From Entomohabitans teleogrylli (GTDB lineage Bacteria > Pseudomonadota > Gammaproteobacteria > Enterobacterales > Enterobacteriaceae), in the NCBI RefSeq assembly GCF_001484765.1, contig NZ_KQ947376.1:434001-498000 (forward strand): a DNA stretch of 64,000 bases. Direction: 5' to 3'. Position numbers and translations under genes: made by a program. This document shows, piece after piece, positions 18,015 through 26,738 of the stretch. The notes beneath the pieces are model-generated. The model did no database searches. It worked only from the letters and a program-made list of their open reading frames with translations, and was not told the origin of the DNA. Each line of letters starts with the position of its first letter. The first letter of the stretch is position 1.

Positions 18015-20525
18015 ATGCTGGGAGCACATTGCCCGGAACAATATCCTTTTCTGCCCCTTGCTGCCGCGGTCGCATTTTGTTTACCCGCGCTCGCAGAAGA
18101 GACGTCGCCGTCGCTGTTGGAATTCGATCCCGCATTTATCTCTATGAGCAACGCCGTCCGTCTGGATCTCAGCCGTTTTTCCCGCGGCGGCGCTGCACTG
18201 CCGGGGATTTATCGTACCCGCGTCTATCTCAATGATCAGATACAGACCACGGAAGATATTTCCTTTGTCGAGCTGGCGGATAAACGGGTGGAGGCCTGCC
18301 TGACTCCGCGCCTGCTCGCTCAACTGCCCCTGAATCTCCCCGACGCGGCGCGCCAGGCGAACACGCCGTGTGTGGATATACAGACGTTTATTCCTGCAGC
18401 CCGGGTGGCTTTTGACAGCAGCGAGCAGAGCCTGAATATCTCGGTACCCCAGATATATATCACACGGATGGCGCGCGGAACGGTCCCCGCCGCGGCCTGG
18501 GACAGCGGGATACCCGCCGCCCTGTTAAGCTACAACGTCAGCGCCTGGAACAGCAACAGTTACGGGCATGATTACCGCAGCCTCTATTCCGGCATCAACG
18601 GCGGCCTGAATCTCGGCGGCTGGTATTTGCGCCATAATGGTTCCTGGAACTGGAATAACGCAACCGGCAGTCGTTATCAAAACATCAATACCTATCTACA
18701 GCGCGATATCCCGCAGATTAAAGGGCGGGTGATCGGCGGCAGTACCAGCACCACCGGCAGGCTGTTCGACACCCTGCCGTTTACCGGGATCAAGCTGGAG
18801 AGCGACGATCGCATGGAGCCCGCGTCCCGACGCGGCTATGCTCCGGAAATCCGCGGTATCGCCCGTACCAGCGCGAAGGTCACGGTGCATCAGAACGGTA
18901 TGCTGCTGTATGAAACCACGGTCAGTCCCGGTGAATTCGTCATTGACGATCTCTACCCCACCGGTTATGGCGGCGATCTGGATGTCACGGTATACGAGGC
19001 CGACGGCAGCGAGCAACATTTTCAGGTGCCATTCTCTTCCGTCACACAACTATTACGGCCCGGCGCATCGCGCTATGAACTGGTGGCTGGCGAGCTCAAC
19101 GCCAGCGGCGTACCCACCGATCCGCTACTACTGCAGGCTACCTGGCAGTACGGGCTCAATAACCATCTGACCGTCTACGGCGGCGCTCAGGGCAGCGAGC
19201 ACTATCTGGCAGGCCAGGCCGGCGGGGCGGTCGCTACCCCGCTGGGGGCGTTCAGTCTGGATATCACCCACGCCCGCACCGAGCTTACCGGGCTGGCTCA
19301 GGATAACGATGTCTGGTCGGGGGAAAGCTATCGGTTGAGCTATAGCAAAAACATTACCGAAACGCGCAGCAATTTCTCACTGGCGGCTTACCGCTTCTCC
19401 ACCTCCCACTACCTGGATTTCCTGACCGCGATGCAGACCCGGTATACGCTGGCGCGCGGTTATGACGATGATGCTATCCGGCGCGTCAAAAATCGTTTTA
19501 CGCTCACCGCCACTCAGGGATTACCGGATCGCTGGGGGCAGTTGTACATCAGCGCCTCCAGCCAGAATTACTGGAATGCCGACGGCACGGATAAGCAGTA
19601 CCAGATTGGTTACAACAACACCTGGCGCGGTATGACCTACGGTGTTAGCGGAGCGCGCACCCGCAGCGAGACGGGAACAAAACAGGACACCGTAATGCTG
19701 ACGCTGAGCCTGCCGCTGGGCAGCGCCCGTAACGCTCCCACCGGGCGGCTGAGCTATACCACCGACAACGACGGGCGCCACGCCTGGCAGGCTGGCATAA
19801 GCGGAACCGCCGGCGAGGAGAATGCGCTGACCTATGGCGTTACCGGGGCGATAGCCAACCAGGGCACGGGCAGCAGCGGTTCAGCAAGCGCCCAGTACCG
19901 TTCGCCCTACACCACCCTGAGCGCCAGCGCCAGTACAGGGCGCCATTATCACAGCACCTCCGCCGGATTGAACGGCACAGTCATCGGTCACAGCGGCGGA
20001 ATCACGCTTTCCCCCTGGCAGGGAGATACCTTCGCCCTGGTGGAGGCTAAAGGGGCCGAGGGCGCCCGGGTGGGCGGCCATAGCGGGGTTTATATCAACC
20101 GCTCTGGTTATGCGGCAGTGCCTTATCTGAGTCCCTACCAGATGAACGATATTGCCATCGACCTGCGGGGAACGGCGGCAGGAGTGGAACTGGAAAATAC
20201 TTCGCAGAAGGTCGCGCCGCGCGATCGCGCAGTGGTGAAGCTCAGCTACAGCGCCAGGTCGGGTCGTCCGCTGTTAATCACCGCCGACTGGCAGGGAGAG
20301 CCGGTGCCGTTCGGCGCCGAAGCCCGGGATGAGCAAGGCAACATTGTCGGCTATGTCGGTCAGGGAGGACAGATCTACGCCCGGGTGGAAAAAGACAGCG
20401 GCGCGCTGAATATCGCCTGGGGCACAGACGGCGAACAACGTTGCCAGGTGAACTACCGCATGGCGCCTGGTGAGCCACAGAACAACAGTACCGCGCTGCA
20501 GATGTTCACTGCGGCCTGCAATTAA
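18015..20525 (+). CDS. Outer-membrane fimbrial usher (PapC/FimD family)
   Basis: An 836-residue usher. A signal peptide (cleaved near LPALAEE) is followed by the N-terminal chaperone-binding domain (LLEFDPAFISM), a 24-strand barrel with plug (DDLYPTGYGGDLDVTVYEADG), and C-terminal domains. The cysteine pair expected at the end of the family is present (EQRCQVNYRM; TAACN). It is the secretion pore for fimbrial subunits. The spacing to neighbours supports one operon. Confidence 0.94.
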   Translation: MLGAHCPEQYPFLPLAAAVAFCLPALAEETSPSLLEFDPAFISMSNAVRLDLSRFSRGGAALPGIYRTRVYLNDQIQTTEDISFVELADKRVEACLTPRLLAQLPLNLPDAARQANTPCVDIQTFIPAARVAFDSSEQSLNISVPQIYITRMARGTVPAAAWDSGIPAALLSYNVSAWNSNSYGHDYRSLYSGINGGLNLGGWYLRHNGSWNWNNATGSRYQNINTYLQRDIPQIKGRVIGGSTSTTGRLFDTLPFTGIKLESDDRMEPASRRGYAPEIRGIARTSAKVTVHQNGMLLYETTVSPGEFVIDDLYPTGYGGDLDVTVYEADGSEQHFQVPFSSVTQLLRPGASRYELVAGELNASGVPTDPLLLQATWQYGLNNHLTVYGGAQGSEHYLAGQAGGAVATPLGAFSLDITHARTELTGLAQDNDVWSGESYRLSYSKNITETRSNFSLAAYRFSTSHYLDFLTAMQTRYTLARGYDDDAIRRVKNRFTLTATQGLPDRWGQLYISASSQNYWNADGTDKQYQIGYNNTWRGMTYGVSGARTRSETGTKQDTVMLTLSLPLGSARNAPTGRLSYTTDNDGRHAWQAGISGTAGEENALTYGVTGAIANQGTGSSGSASAQYRSPYTTLSASASTGRHYHSTSAGLNGTVIGHSGGITLSPWQGDTFALVEAKGAEGARVGGHSGVYINRSGYAAVPYLSPYQMNDIAIDLRGTAAGVELENTSQKVAPRDRAVVKLSYSARSGRPLLITADWQGEPVPFGAEARDEQGNIVGYVGQGGQIYARVEKDSGALNIAWGTDGEQRCQVNYRMAPGEPQNNSTALQMFTAACN

Positions 20526-20539
20526 AGGAACATCAGCAT

Positions 20540-21694
20540 ATGAAAGCTAAACGCTATCCACATCTCATTGCTCTGTCGGCCTTATTGCTGGGCGGAATGT
20601 GTATTTCAGGAAAGGCTGCGGCTGTTTGCTATCTGTATGATCGCGAAGTCACAGACCCGAGCCAAAATCCTTTTCAGAGTCCCCTGACCTATACATTCCC
20701 GCTTAATATCCAGCTGACGGGGGCTGCCGAAGCGGCTGTCGGTAGCACCCTTTATAAAGGCACCGTCAGTACCCCCGAGACCAACATGCTGGTGACATGC
20801 TTTGTGGGAAGCAGTGGGATCCTTGGGCTTGCAGCGAAATACTCCGTGGACAGCGGCACGACCTGGAGCGGCGATATTGGCCAATACAGCGGTAAGATTT
20901 ATAACACCGGTATCGCCGGCGTGGGGCTGGTCGTTTCTCAGGGCAGTAATATATTCCCTTATTCAACCACGTATTCGGGCTTTTCGGAATACACTCATCA
21001 GTTCAGCCATAGCGTGAATCTTGAATACGCCTTTATTAAAACGGGGCCGGTTTCTCCCGGTAGCGTTAGCAGCTCACAGTTACCGACATTTTCCGTCACC
21101 TTCAGCGCCACGGACAATTCGGGTACCACGAATATTAAATGGTTAGATATCAATTTTACCGGCTTCCTTGCCGTTAACGCCCCAACCTGTAACGCCACTG
21201 AAGCCGATAAGGTGGTTAATCTGGGCCAGTGGCCAGCCAGTCGCTTTGCCGCCGTGGGGAATGGCAGCGACTGGGTGGACAGCAGTCTCACCATGATTTG
21301 CGACGCGGCATTTTATGGCTCTGGCGGCGAATATGGCCAGACGTTGGCCTATGACAGCATAAATCTGATTGAAAATGGCGCGCCGCAGGTAACGGCCAAC
21401 CGCGGTAATCACTGGGGAATACGCTTTAGTTCTCTCACCGGAGAAATAGATGCCTCCCGGGGGATCATTGCGCTGGATAGCAGTATGGGCGATAACGCCA
21501 GCGGTATCGGGATTCAGCTTTCTTCCACGGCTGACGACTCCGGTATCGCGGATCTGAATACCGGCTGGGCAGGCGCGATTGATCTGGGCAGCAATAACTT
21601 CCGCGTCCCCGTTTTCGCCCGCTATATCCGTACCGGTAACGTTACTGGCGGCAGCGCCAACGGCAAGGTGATCTACACCATTAGTTATCAGTAG
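20540..21694 (+). CDS. Fimbrial tip adhesin (two-domain, FimH-like architecture)
   Basis: A 384-residue protein with a signal peptide ending near SGKAAA. The N-terminal part (about 25-215) has no recognised family and is presumably the receptor-binding lectin-like domain. The C-terminal part (about 220-384) is a pilin domain with paired cysteines (APTCNATEADKVVNLG; MICDAAF) and the terminal strand GKVIYTISYQ, like the major pilin. It closes a minimal four-gene operon (pilin, chaperone, usher, adhesin). The ligand is unknown. Confidence 0.85.
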   Translation: MKAKRYPHLIALSALLLGGMCISGKAAAVCYLYDREVTDPSQNPFQSPLTYTFPLNIQLTGAAEAAVGSTLYKGTVSTPETNMLVTCFVGSSGILGLAAKYSVDSGTTWSGDIGQYSGKIYNTGIAGVGLVVSQGSNIFPYSTTYSGFSEYTHQFSHSVNLEYAFIKTGPVSPGSVSSSQLPTFSVTFSATDNSGTTNIKWLDINFTGFLAVNAPTCNATEADKVVNLGQWPASRFAAVGNGSDWVDSSLTMICDAAFYGSGGEYGQTLAYDSINLIENGAPQVTANRGNHWGIRFSSLTGEIDASRGIIALDSSMGDNASGIGIQLSSTADDSGIADLNTGWAGAIDLGSNNFRVPVFARYIRTGNVTGGSANGKVIYTISYQ

Positions 21695-21719
21695 CCGCTA
21701 AGGCTCAGACGGCAAATTT

Positions 21720-21747
21720 AGCCCCACCGACTTTCTGACGTGGGGCT
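21720..21747 (+). terminator. Hairpin after the fimbrial operon
   Basis: AGCCCCAC and GTGGGGCT form an eight-pair stem with a 12-nt loop, 26 bp after the adhesin stop. The following CCTCCC is not T-rich, so this is a weak terminator call. Confidence 0.45.
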
Positions 21748-21863
21748 CCTCCCATGCCCGGAAATTTCCCACGCCGATACTCACGTTATGGTATCCACTC
21801 ATCAGTCGCTGCTCAGTGCGCCCTCGCAAAGTGATTAAATAAAACGCATTAAGTGTGTGGTTA

Positions 21864-21900
21864 TTGATTTTGCTCAATCACATAACCTAAAAGTTATAAT
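21864..21900 (+). promoter_or_regulatory. FNR-like site and -10 element upstream of DcuC-family gene
   Basis: TTGATTTTGCTCAA at 21864-21877 matches TTGAT-N4-ATCAA with one mismatch. TATAAT lies at 21895-21900. The spacing (site about 36 bp before the expected start) is slightly short of the ideal 41.5. Anaerobic control would agree with FNR regulation of dcuC and ansB in E. coli. Confidence 0.55.
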
Positions 21901-21951
21901 AATCATAACTAAAAAATCATACCAGGCTGGCTATTGCGCAAGGGAAATACT

Positions 21952-23259
21952 ATGGATACGGTTTTACTCATCTCGGGCTTTCTGGTGCTCACCGCAACAA
22001 TCGTTCTACTGGTTAAACGTTACGATACCCGTACGGTGCTTATCGGTTCCGGCATATTGCTATGTCTGATCTCACTGTCCCCCCTCAGCGCCTTTGAGGC
22101 CTTCTCCGCCCGGATGACTACCGGCGCGCTGATCCAGTCGATTTGCTCGAGCATGGGTTTCGCCTTCGTGATGAAATACACCCGCTGCGATTTACATCTG
22201 GTCAAGTTGCTGACCCGCTCCATGAAACAGCTCGGGGTCTTTCTGATCCCAATGGCGGTACTGGTGACTTTTTTTATCAGTATCGCCATTCCTTCCGCCG
22301 CCGGGGTTTCCGCCGCGGTCGGCGCGACCCTGATTCCGCTGCTTATCGCTTCGCGCATCCATCCGGCGATTGCCGCCGGCACCATTATCACCGGTACCAT
22401 CGGCGCTACGCTCAACCCGGGTATTGCCCATAATGCGCAGATCTCCGCCATCGCCAAACAGGAGATCATCGATTTCGTTATCTACCATCTGCCGCTGTCG
22501 GCAGGTGTGATGGCGATTGGCGCTATCAGTCTGACACTGGTCGCGATCGTCAAAAAAGAGACGGCTCTGACGCCGGAACAGATGCTGGCCGCCCGGGAAG
22601 TGCCGCAAAAATCCACCCGGCCGGCCAGTGAAGTGGACGAGATCGTGGTGAAACCGCTGTGGGCGCTGGCGCCCTTTATCCCGGTTCTCCTGCTGTTGCT
22701 GTCCAGCTTTAACTTACCGGGCGCCACCAAACTGAGCGTGCCCACCGCTATGATCCTCGGGGCGCTGTATGCCCTGCTGGTCACTCGCTGCAACCCGAAG
22801 AACATCACGACTGAATTCTTCAACGGTATGGGCTCATCCTACGCCAATATCCTCGGCATCATTATTGCCGCCGCAGTGTTCATTGAAGGGCTGAAAGTGT
22901 GTGGACTGATGGACAGTTTCATCCACTTGCTGATTGATAAACCCGATTTTGCCCGCTGGGGCGGTTCGATTGGTCCGTTCATTATGGGCATCGTCACCGG
23001 TACCGGCGATGCCACGGCTTTCGCCTTCAATGAGGCGGTCACCCCGTCGGCCAGTAAGTTTGGATTTTTACCGGAAAATCTCGGCGCTGGCGTGATGTAT
23101 GCCGCCTGCGTGGGCCGCAATATGTCGCCGCTGGCGGGCGCTACTATCGTTTGCGCCGGGCTGGCCTGCGTGAATCCGCTGGAAGTGGCAAAACGCACGG
23201 CGCCGGGCATGATCGCCAGCGTACTGGCCATCGCCCTGATTTGGATGGGAATAGCGTAA
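21952..23259 (+). CDS. DcuC-family anaerobic C4-dicarboxylate transporter
   Basis: A 435-residue membrane protein with about 12 helices and the internal repeat structure of the DcuC/ion-transporter superfamily (IAIPSAAGVSAAVGATLIPLL; GTGDATAFAFNEAVTP). DcuC homologues exchange or export succinate, fumarate, malate and aspartate under anaerobiosis. The ATG at 21952 follows AAGGGA. It is followed 15 bp later by an amidohydrolase and then an asparaginase, so a related amide or amino acid as substrate is equally possible. Confidence 0.85.
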   Translation: MDTVLLISGFLVLTATIVLLVKRYDTRTVLIGSGILLCLISLSPLSAFEAFSARMTTGALIQSICSSMGFAFVMKYTRCDLHLVKLLTRSMKQLGVFLIPMAVLVTFFISIAIPSAAGVSAAVGATLIPLLIASRIHPAIAAGTIITGTIGATLNPGIAHNAQISAIAKQEIIDFVIYHLPLSAGVMAIGAISLTLVAIVKKETALTPEQMLAAREVPQKSTRPASEVDEIVVKPLWALAPFIPVLLLLLSSFNLPGATKLSVPTAMILGALYALLVTRCNPKNITTEFFNGMGSSYANILGIIIAAAVFIEGLKVCGLMDSFIHLLIDKPDFARWGGSIGPFIMGIVTGTGDATAFAFNEAVTPSASKFGFLPENLGAGVMYAACVGRNMSPLAGATIVCAGLACVNPLEVAKRTAPGMIASVLAIALIWMGIA

Positions 23260-23274
23260 GAGGATGTCACCACT

Positions 23275-24555
23275 ATGAAGTCAATTGATGCACAAAAATT
23301 AGTTGAATGGCGCAGAACCTTTCATCAATTTCCTGAGCCAGGCTGGGAAGAGTTTGTCACTACCGGTACGCTGATCCCCCTGCTGCGTGAAATGGGGCTG
23401 GAAGTCAAAGCCGGTCCGGCAATTATTTGCCGGGAAAGTATTCTCGGGCGCAATGTCAAACAGGTCGAAGCCGCTATCGCCACCGCCAGGCAGCACGGCA
23501 TCTCTCAGGATCTGCTGGATGAAATGGACGGTCTGACGGGATGTATGGCGATACTCGATAGCGGCAGACCGGGACCAACATTTGGTTTCCGCTTTGATAT
23601 TGATTGCGTCTATGTTCAGGAGTCCTGCGAAGCAAGCCACCTTCCCCATCAGCAGGGATTTCAGTCGCGTCGGTCGGGGCTGATGCACGCCTGCGGTCAC
23701 GATGGCCATACCGCCATCGGGCTGGGGGTGGCCGCCTGGCTTATCGCTAATCGCGACGCGCTGCGCGGCAAATTCAAACTCATTTTCCAGCCAGCGGAAG
23801 AAGGCGTGCGCGGCGCCCGGCCGATCTGCGACAGCGGCGTACTGGACGATGTGGATTATTTCATGGCCCTGCACCTCGGCTGTAACCTGAAAAAAGGCCA
23901 GGTGTTGCTCGACCCGCAGGATTTCCTGTGTACCACCAAACTGGATATCCACTTTCAGGGCGAGCCGGCCCATGCCGGATCGGACCCGGAAAAAGGCCAT
24001 AACGCGCTGGCCGGCGCCTGCCTGGCCGCCTCACAAATTCTCGCCGCGCCGCGCCACAGCGCCGGGATGTCGCGAGTCAATATCGGCGTTTTGCGCGCCG
24101 GCGAAGGGCGCAATGTGATCCCCGCCAGCGCGGAAATGCAAATTGAAGTCCGCGGCCAGAGCGCGGCTATCGCCGAATATCTTGTTGATTATGTTGATCG
24201 CTGCGTTCAGGGGGCCGCCCTGATTCACCAGCTCAGCGCCAGTACGGTAAAAACCGGCGAGGCGGTGGATTTCCGCAACGATCGGCAGATGATCGATGTG
24301 CTGCAACAGGTGATCGACCGCCATCCGGAACTGTCCAGCGTCAGCGCCTCGACTGCCGGTAGCGAAGACGCCTCATTAATGGTGCGTCGGGTTCAGGAAC
24401 ACGGTGGTAAAGCCATCTACTTCATTGTCGGCGCCGATCAGCCGGCGGGCCACCATAAAGCGAAATTCGACATCGCCGAAGAGGCGCTATCCATTGGCCT
24501 GACGCTGTTCAGCGAAGGGCTGCAGACCATTCTGGCAGCGCCGGACCAGCATTAA
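23275..24555 (+). CDS. M20 family amidohydrolase (AbgA-like)
   Basis: A 426-residue cytoplasmic metallo-amidohydrolase resembling AbgA of E. coli. Metal-binding segments are visible: HACGHDGHTAIGLG, FQPAEEGVRGAR, and AGSEDASLM, with a C-terminal GHHKAKFD. The M20 lid domain starts with KLDIHFQGEPAHAG. Family members cleave p-aminobenzoyl-glutamate or N-acyl amino acids. Its place between a dicarboxylate carrier and an asparaginase suggests release of an acidic amino acid from an N-acylated or dipeptide form, which is inference. Confidence 0.85.
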   Translation: MKSIDAQKLVEWRRTFHQFPEPGWEEFVTTGTLIPLLREMGLEVKAGPAIICRESILGRNVKQVEAAIATARQHGISQDLLDEMDGLTGCMAILDSGRPGPTFGFRFDIDCVYVQESCEASHLPHQQGFQSRRSGLMHACGHDGHTAIGLGVAAWLIANRDALRGKFKLIFQPAEEGVRGARPICDSGVLDDVDYFMALHLGCNLKKGQVLLDPQDFLCTTKLDIHFQGEPAHAGSDPEKGHNALAGACLAASQILAAPRHSAGMSRVNIGVLRAGEGRNVIPASAEMQIEVRGQSAAIAEYLVDYVDRCVQGAALIHQLSASTVKTGEAVDFRNDRQMIDVLQQVIDRHPELSSVSASTAGSEDASLMVRRVQEHGGKAIYFIVGADQPAGHHKAKFDIAEEALSIGLTLFSEGLQTILAAPDQH

Positions 24556-24564
24556 CCCAGGGAA

Positions 24565-24589
24565 CGGCAGCCGCTGCGCTGCCGCTTTT
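24565..24589 (+). terminator. Hairpin with short T-run before the asparaginase gene
   Basis: A seven-pair stem (CGGCAGC and GCTGCCG) with a 6-nt loop, then CTTTTA. It lies between the amidohydrolase stop and the asparaginase start. It may be a partial terminator that sets a different level for the last gene. Confidence 0.45.
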
Positions 24590-24614
24590 AACCTCTGTAC
24601 CTGAAGGAAAAATA

Positions 24615-25658
24615 ATGAAAAAAATCCTGCTTAGTTGTCTTATCGGCACCGCCCTGCTGACCAGCCCGCTTTCGCTGCTCGCCAAACCCGGCGTCACCCT
24701 GTTTGCTACCGGGGGGACTATCGCGGGTAAAGCGAGTTCGGCCAAAGAGGCGACGGAATATAAGGCGGGAGAATTAAGCGTCGGGCAACTGGTTGCCGCC
24801 GTGCCGGCCTTAAACGAGGTGGCGACAATTTCCGGCGTCCAGATAGCCAACGTTCCCAGCGGGGATATCGACCAGCAAATTCTGCTGGCGCTGACGAAAA
24901 AAATCACTGACACCCTGCAACGGGCAGATCAGTCCGGCGTGGTGGTCACCCACGGCACGGACACCCTGGAAGAGACCGCGTTTTTCCTTGATTTAACCGT
25001 CAAAAGCCCGAAACCGGTGGTTGTCGTGGGCGCCATGCGCCCGGCAACGGCGATCAGCGCCGATGGCCCGATGAATTTATTGCAGGCGGTAACGCTGGCC
25101 AGTAGCGACAGCGCCCGGGATCGCGGCGTACTGGTGGCTTTTAACGATCGTATCGCCTCCGGTTTTTATGTATCGAAAACCAACGCCAACGTCACCGATA
25201 CCTTCAAAGCCACAGAACCCGGGTATCTCGGCAGCTTTGTCAAAGGCCAGCCGTGGTTTTATTACTCCCCCGCCCAACCGTCTGATAAGCCATTCTTTGA
25301 CGTCAGCCAGAAAACCAGCCTGCCAAAAGTGACGATTTTGTACGCCCACCAGGAACAGGATCCAGCGCTGCTGGAAGCGGCGGTGAACGCTGGCGCTCAG
25401 GGGATCGTCATTGCCGCCGCCGGTAACGCCGCGGTACCTGTCAGGGCGAACGCCGCCATCGAAAAAATCATGGCTAAAGGCGTGCCGGTAGTGCTTTCCA
25501 CCCGTACCGGTAATGGCTATACCTCAATGCGCACCGACGGTTCCCGGCACGGCATTGGTTCAGGTATTTATAACCCGCAGAAAGCCCGCATCCTGCTGAT
25601 GCTGGCGCTGGCCGAAACCCGGGATATGGATAAGATACGCGGTTATTTTGACCACTAA
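24615..25658 (+). CDS. ansB: Periplasmic type II L-asparaginase
   Basis: A 347-residue protein with a signal peptide ending near LSLLAKPG. The two catalytic signatures are intact: ATGGTIAG (nucleophile Thr35) and VVTHGTDTLEETAFFLDL. GAMRPATAISADGPMNL matches the family's third conserved block. It hydrolyses asparagine (and probably glutamine weakly) to aspartate and ammonia in the periplasm. AAGGA precedes the ATG. Grouping with the DcuC-like carrier suggests use of asparagine as a source of fumarate under anaerobic conditions. It is clearly diverged from E. coli AnsB. Confidence 0.9.
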   Translation: MKKILLSCLIGTALLTSPLSLLAKPGVTLFATGGTIAGKASSAKEATEYKAGELSVGQLVAAVPALNEVATISGVQIANVPSGDIDQQILLALTKKITDTLQRADQSGVVVTHGTDTLEETAFFLDLTVKSPKPVVVVGAMRPATAISADGPMNLLQAVTLASSDSARDRGVLVAFNDRIASGFYVSKTNANVTDTFKATEPGYLGSFVKGQPWFYYSPAQPSDKPFFDVSQKTSLPKVTILYAHQEQDPALLEAAVNAGAQGIVIAAAGNAAVPVRANAAIEKIMAKGVPVVLSTRTGNGYTSMRTDGSRHGIGSGIYNPQKARILLMLALAETRDMDKIRGYFDH

Positions 25659-25665
25659 CCACGGC

Positions 25666-25688
25666 TGCGCCTGAAAACCTCAGGCGCA
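25666..25688. terminator. Bidirectional hairpin between asparaginase and LysR genes
   Basis: A nine-pair perfect stem, TGCGCCTGA and TCAGGCGCA, with a 5-nt loop, placed between convergent stop codons. No long T-run follows on either strand. Confidence 0.55.
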
Positions 25689-25691
25689 ATC

Positions 25692-26639
25692 TCAGACCGG
25701 TTGAGAAAACCGATCGGCCGGCGGTTGATGAGCGCGAATAAACTCGATATAGGCCTGGACGTCGCTGTCGACATTCTTTTTGGTAAAGCAGGCTACGGTA
25801 CTCTGAATACGCGGTAAAAATTCGCGGTACTCAATGCCTTCGCTGTGTAGCAGCGGAAAGGCGCTGACCAGGCTGACGCCCAGCCCCTCTTTAACAAAGA
25901 TACAGGCGGTCTCCAGGTCGGAGACTTCAGCGATTTGCTCGGGGCGGGCTGAGGCTTTATTCAGCGCCCGGTCGAGCAGATTGCGGCCAATATTGTGTTT
26001 TACCAGCGCGATAAATTTTTGCTGGTGCAGATCTTCCGCGCGGATCTCCTCTCTGGCGCACAGCGGGTGGCCGAGCGGCAGCGCGCAGATGATCTGGGTT
26101 TTGCGAATCGGTATCTGGTTGAAGTTATAGTTGTAGTTTTCTGCGATCGCATCGGCGATAGCGACATCCGCCTCATCCCGGGCGATAGACTGCAAAATCT
26201 GTTCGCTGCGCACAATTTCCAGATAGATATGCAGGCTGGGGTGTTCGCGCATAAACTGCGCGGTCATCTGATTCAAAAAACCGTAGGCGATAGTCGGCGG
26301 CACCAGTACCCGAAACTGCCGTTTACGCTCCCGCTGCCGAAACTGGCTGAGCCGGGAAAAAGATTCGGCGATAAGCCCAATCTCCTCGTACAGCAGTAGC
26401 GCATCAGCGCCGGGCGTTAAGCGGTTATTCTCCCGGTGAAACAGCGTCCGCCCACAGCGCTCCTCAATCTGATTCAGCGCCCTGCTCACCGCTGGCTGGG
26501 AAACCCCAAGCCGTTCGGCGGCCGCGGTGACGCTGCCGGTATCAATGACGGTCTGGATGATTTCCAGATCGCGCAGTGTGGCCCAGCCGCCAGACCAGGA
26601 AGCGCGTTTGATATCATTTGTCTTTGCCGATTTCTTCAT
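25692..26639 (-). CDS. LysR-family transcriptional regulator
   Basis: A 315-residue regulator. The winged helix-turn-helix lies at about residues 20-80 (LEIIQTVIDTGSVTAAAERL, then GVSQPAVSRALNQIEERCG). An effector-binding domain follows. An extra 20-residue basic N-terminal extension precedes the helix-turn-helix. It is convergent with the asparaginase operon and may respond to a related amino acid or acid, but no direct evidence links them. Confidence 0.9.
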   Translation of the reverse strand: MKKSAKTNDIKRASWSGGWATLRDLEIIQTVIDTGSVTAAAERLGVSQPAVSRALNQIEERCGRTLFHRENNRLTPGADALLLYEEIGLIAESFSRLSQFRQRERKRQFRVLVPPTIAYGFLNQMTAQFMREHPSLHIYLEIVRSEQILQSIARDEADVAIADAIAENYNYNFNQIPIRKTQIICALPLGHPLCAREEIRAEDLHQQKFIALVKHNIGRNLLDRALNKASARPEQIAEVSDLETACIFVKEGLGVSLVSAFPLLHSEGIEYREFLPRIQSTVACFTKKNVDSDVQAYIEFIRAHQPPADRFSQPV

Positions 26640-26738
26640 AACGACCCACGGTGTCCGGACATCTACGGGTAAATCACAACCCCGAATAGTATACGGCGTT
26701 TTGATTCAATCAGTTAACAAACCCGCACATAATGAATT

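Noticed and set aside
21860-21885. CRP site upstream of the DcuC-like gene
   Set aside because: TCACA is present, but the opposite half-site at the correct distance is absent; FNR fits better.
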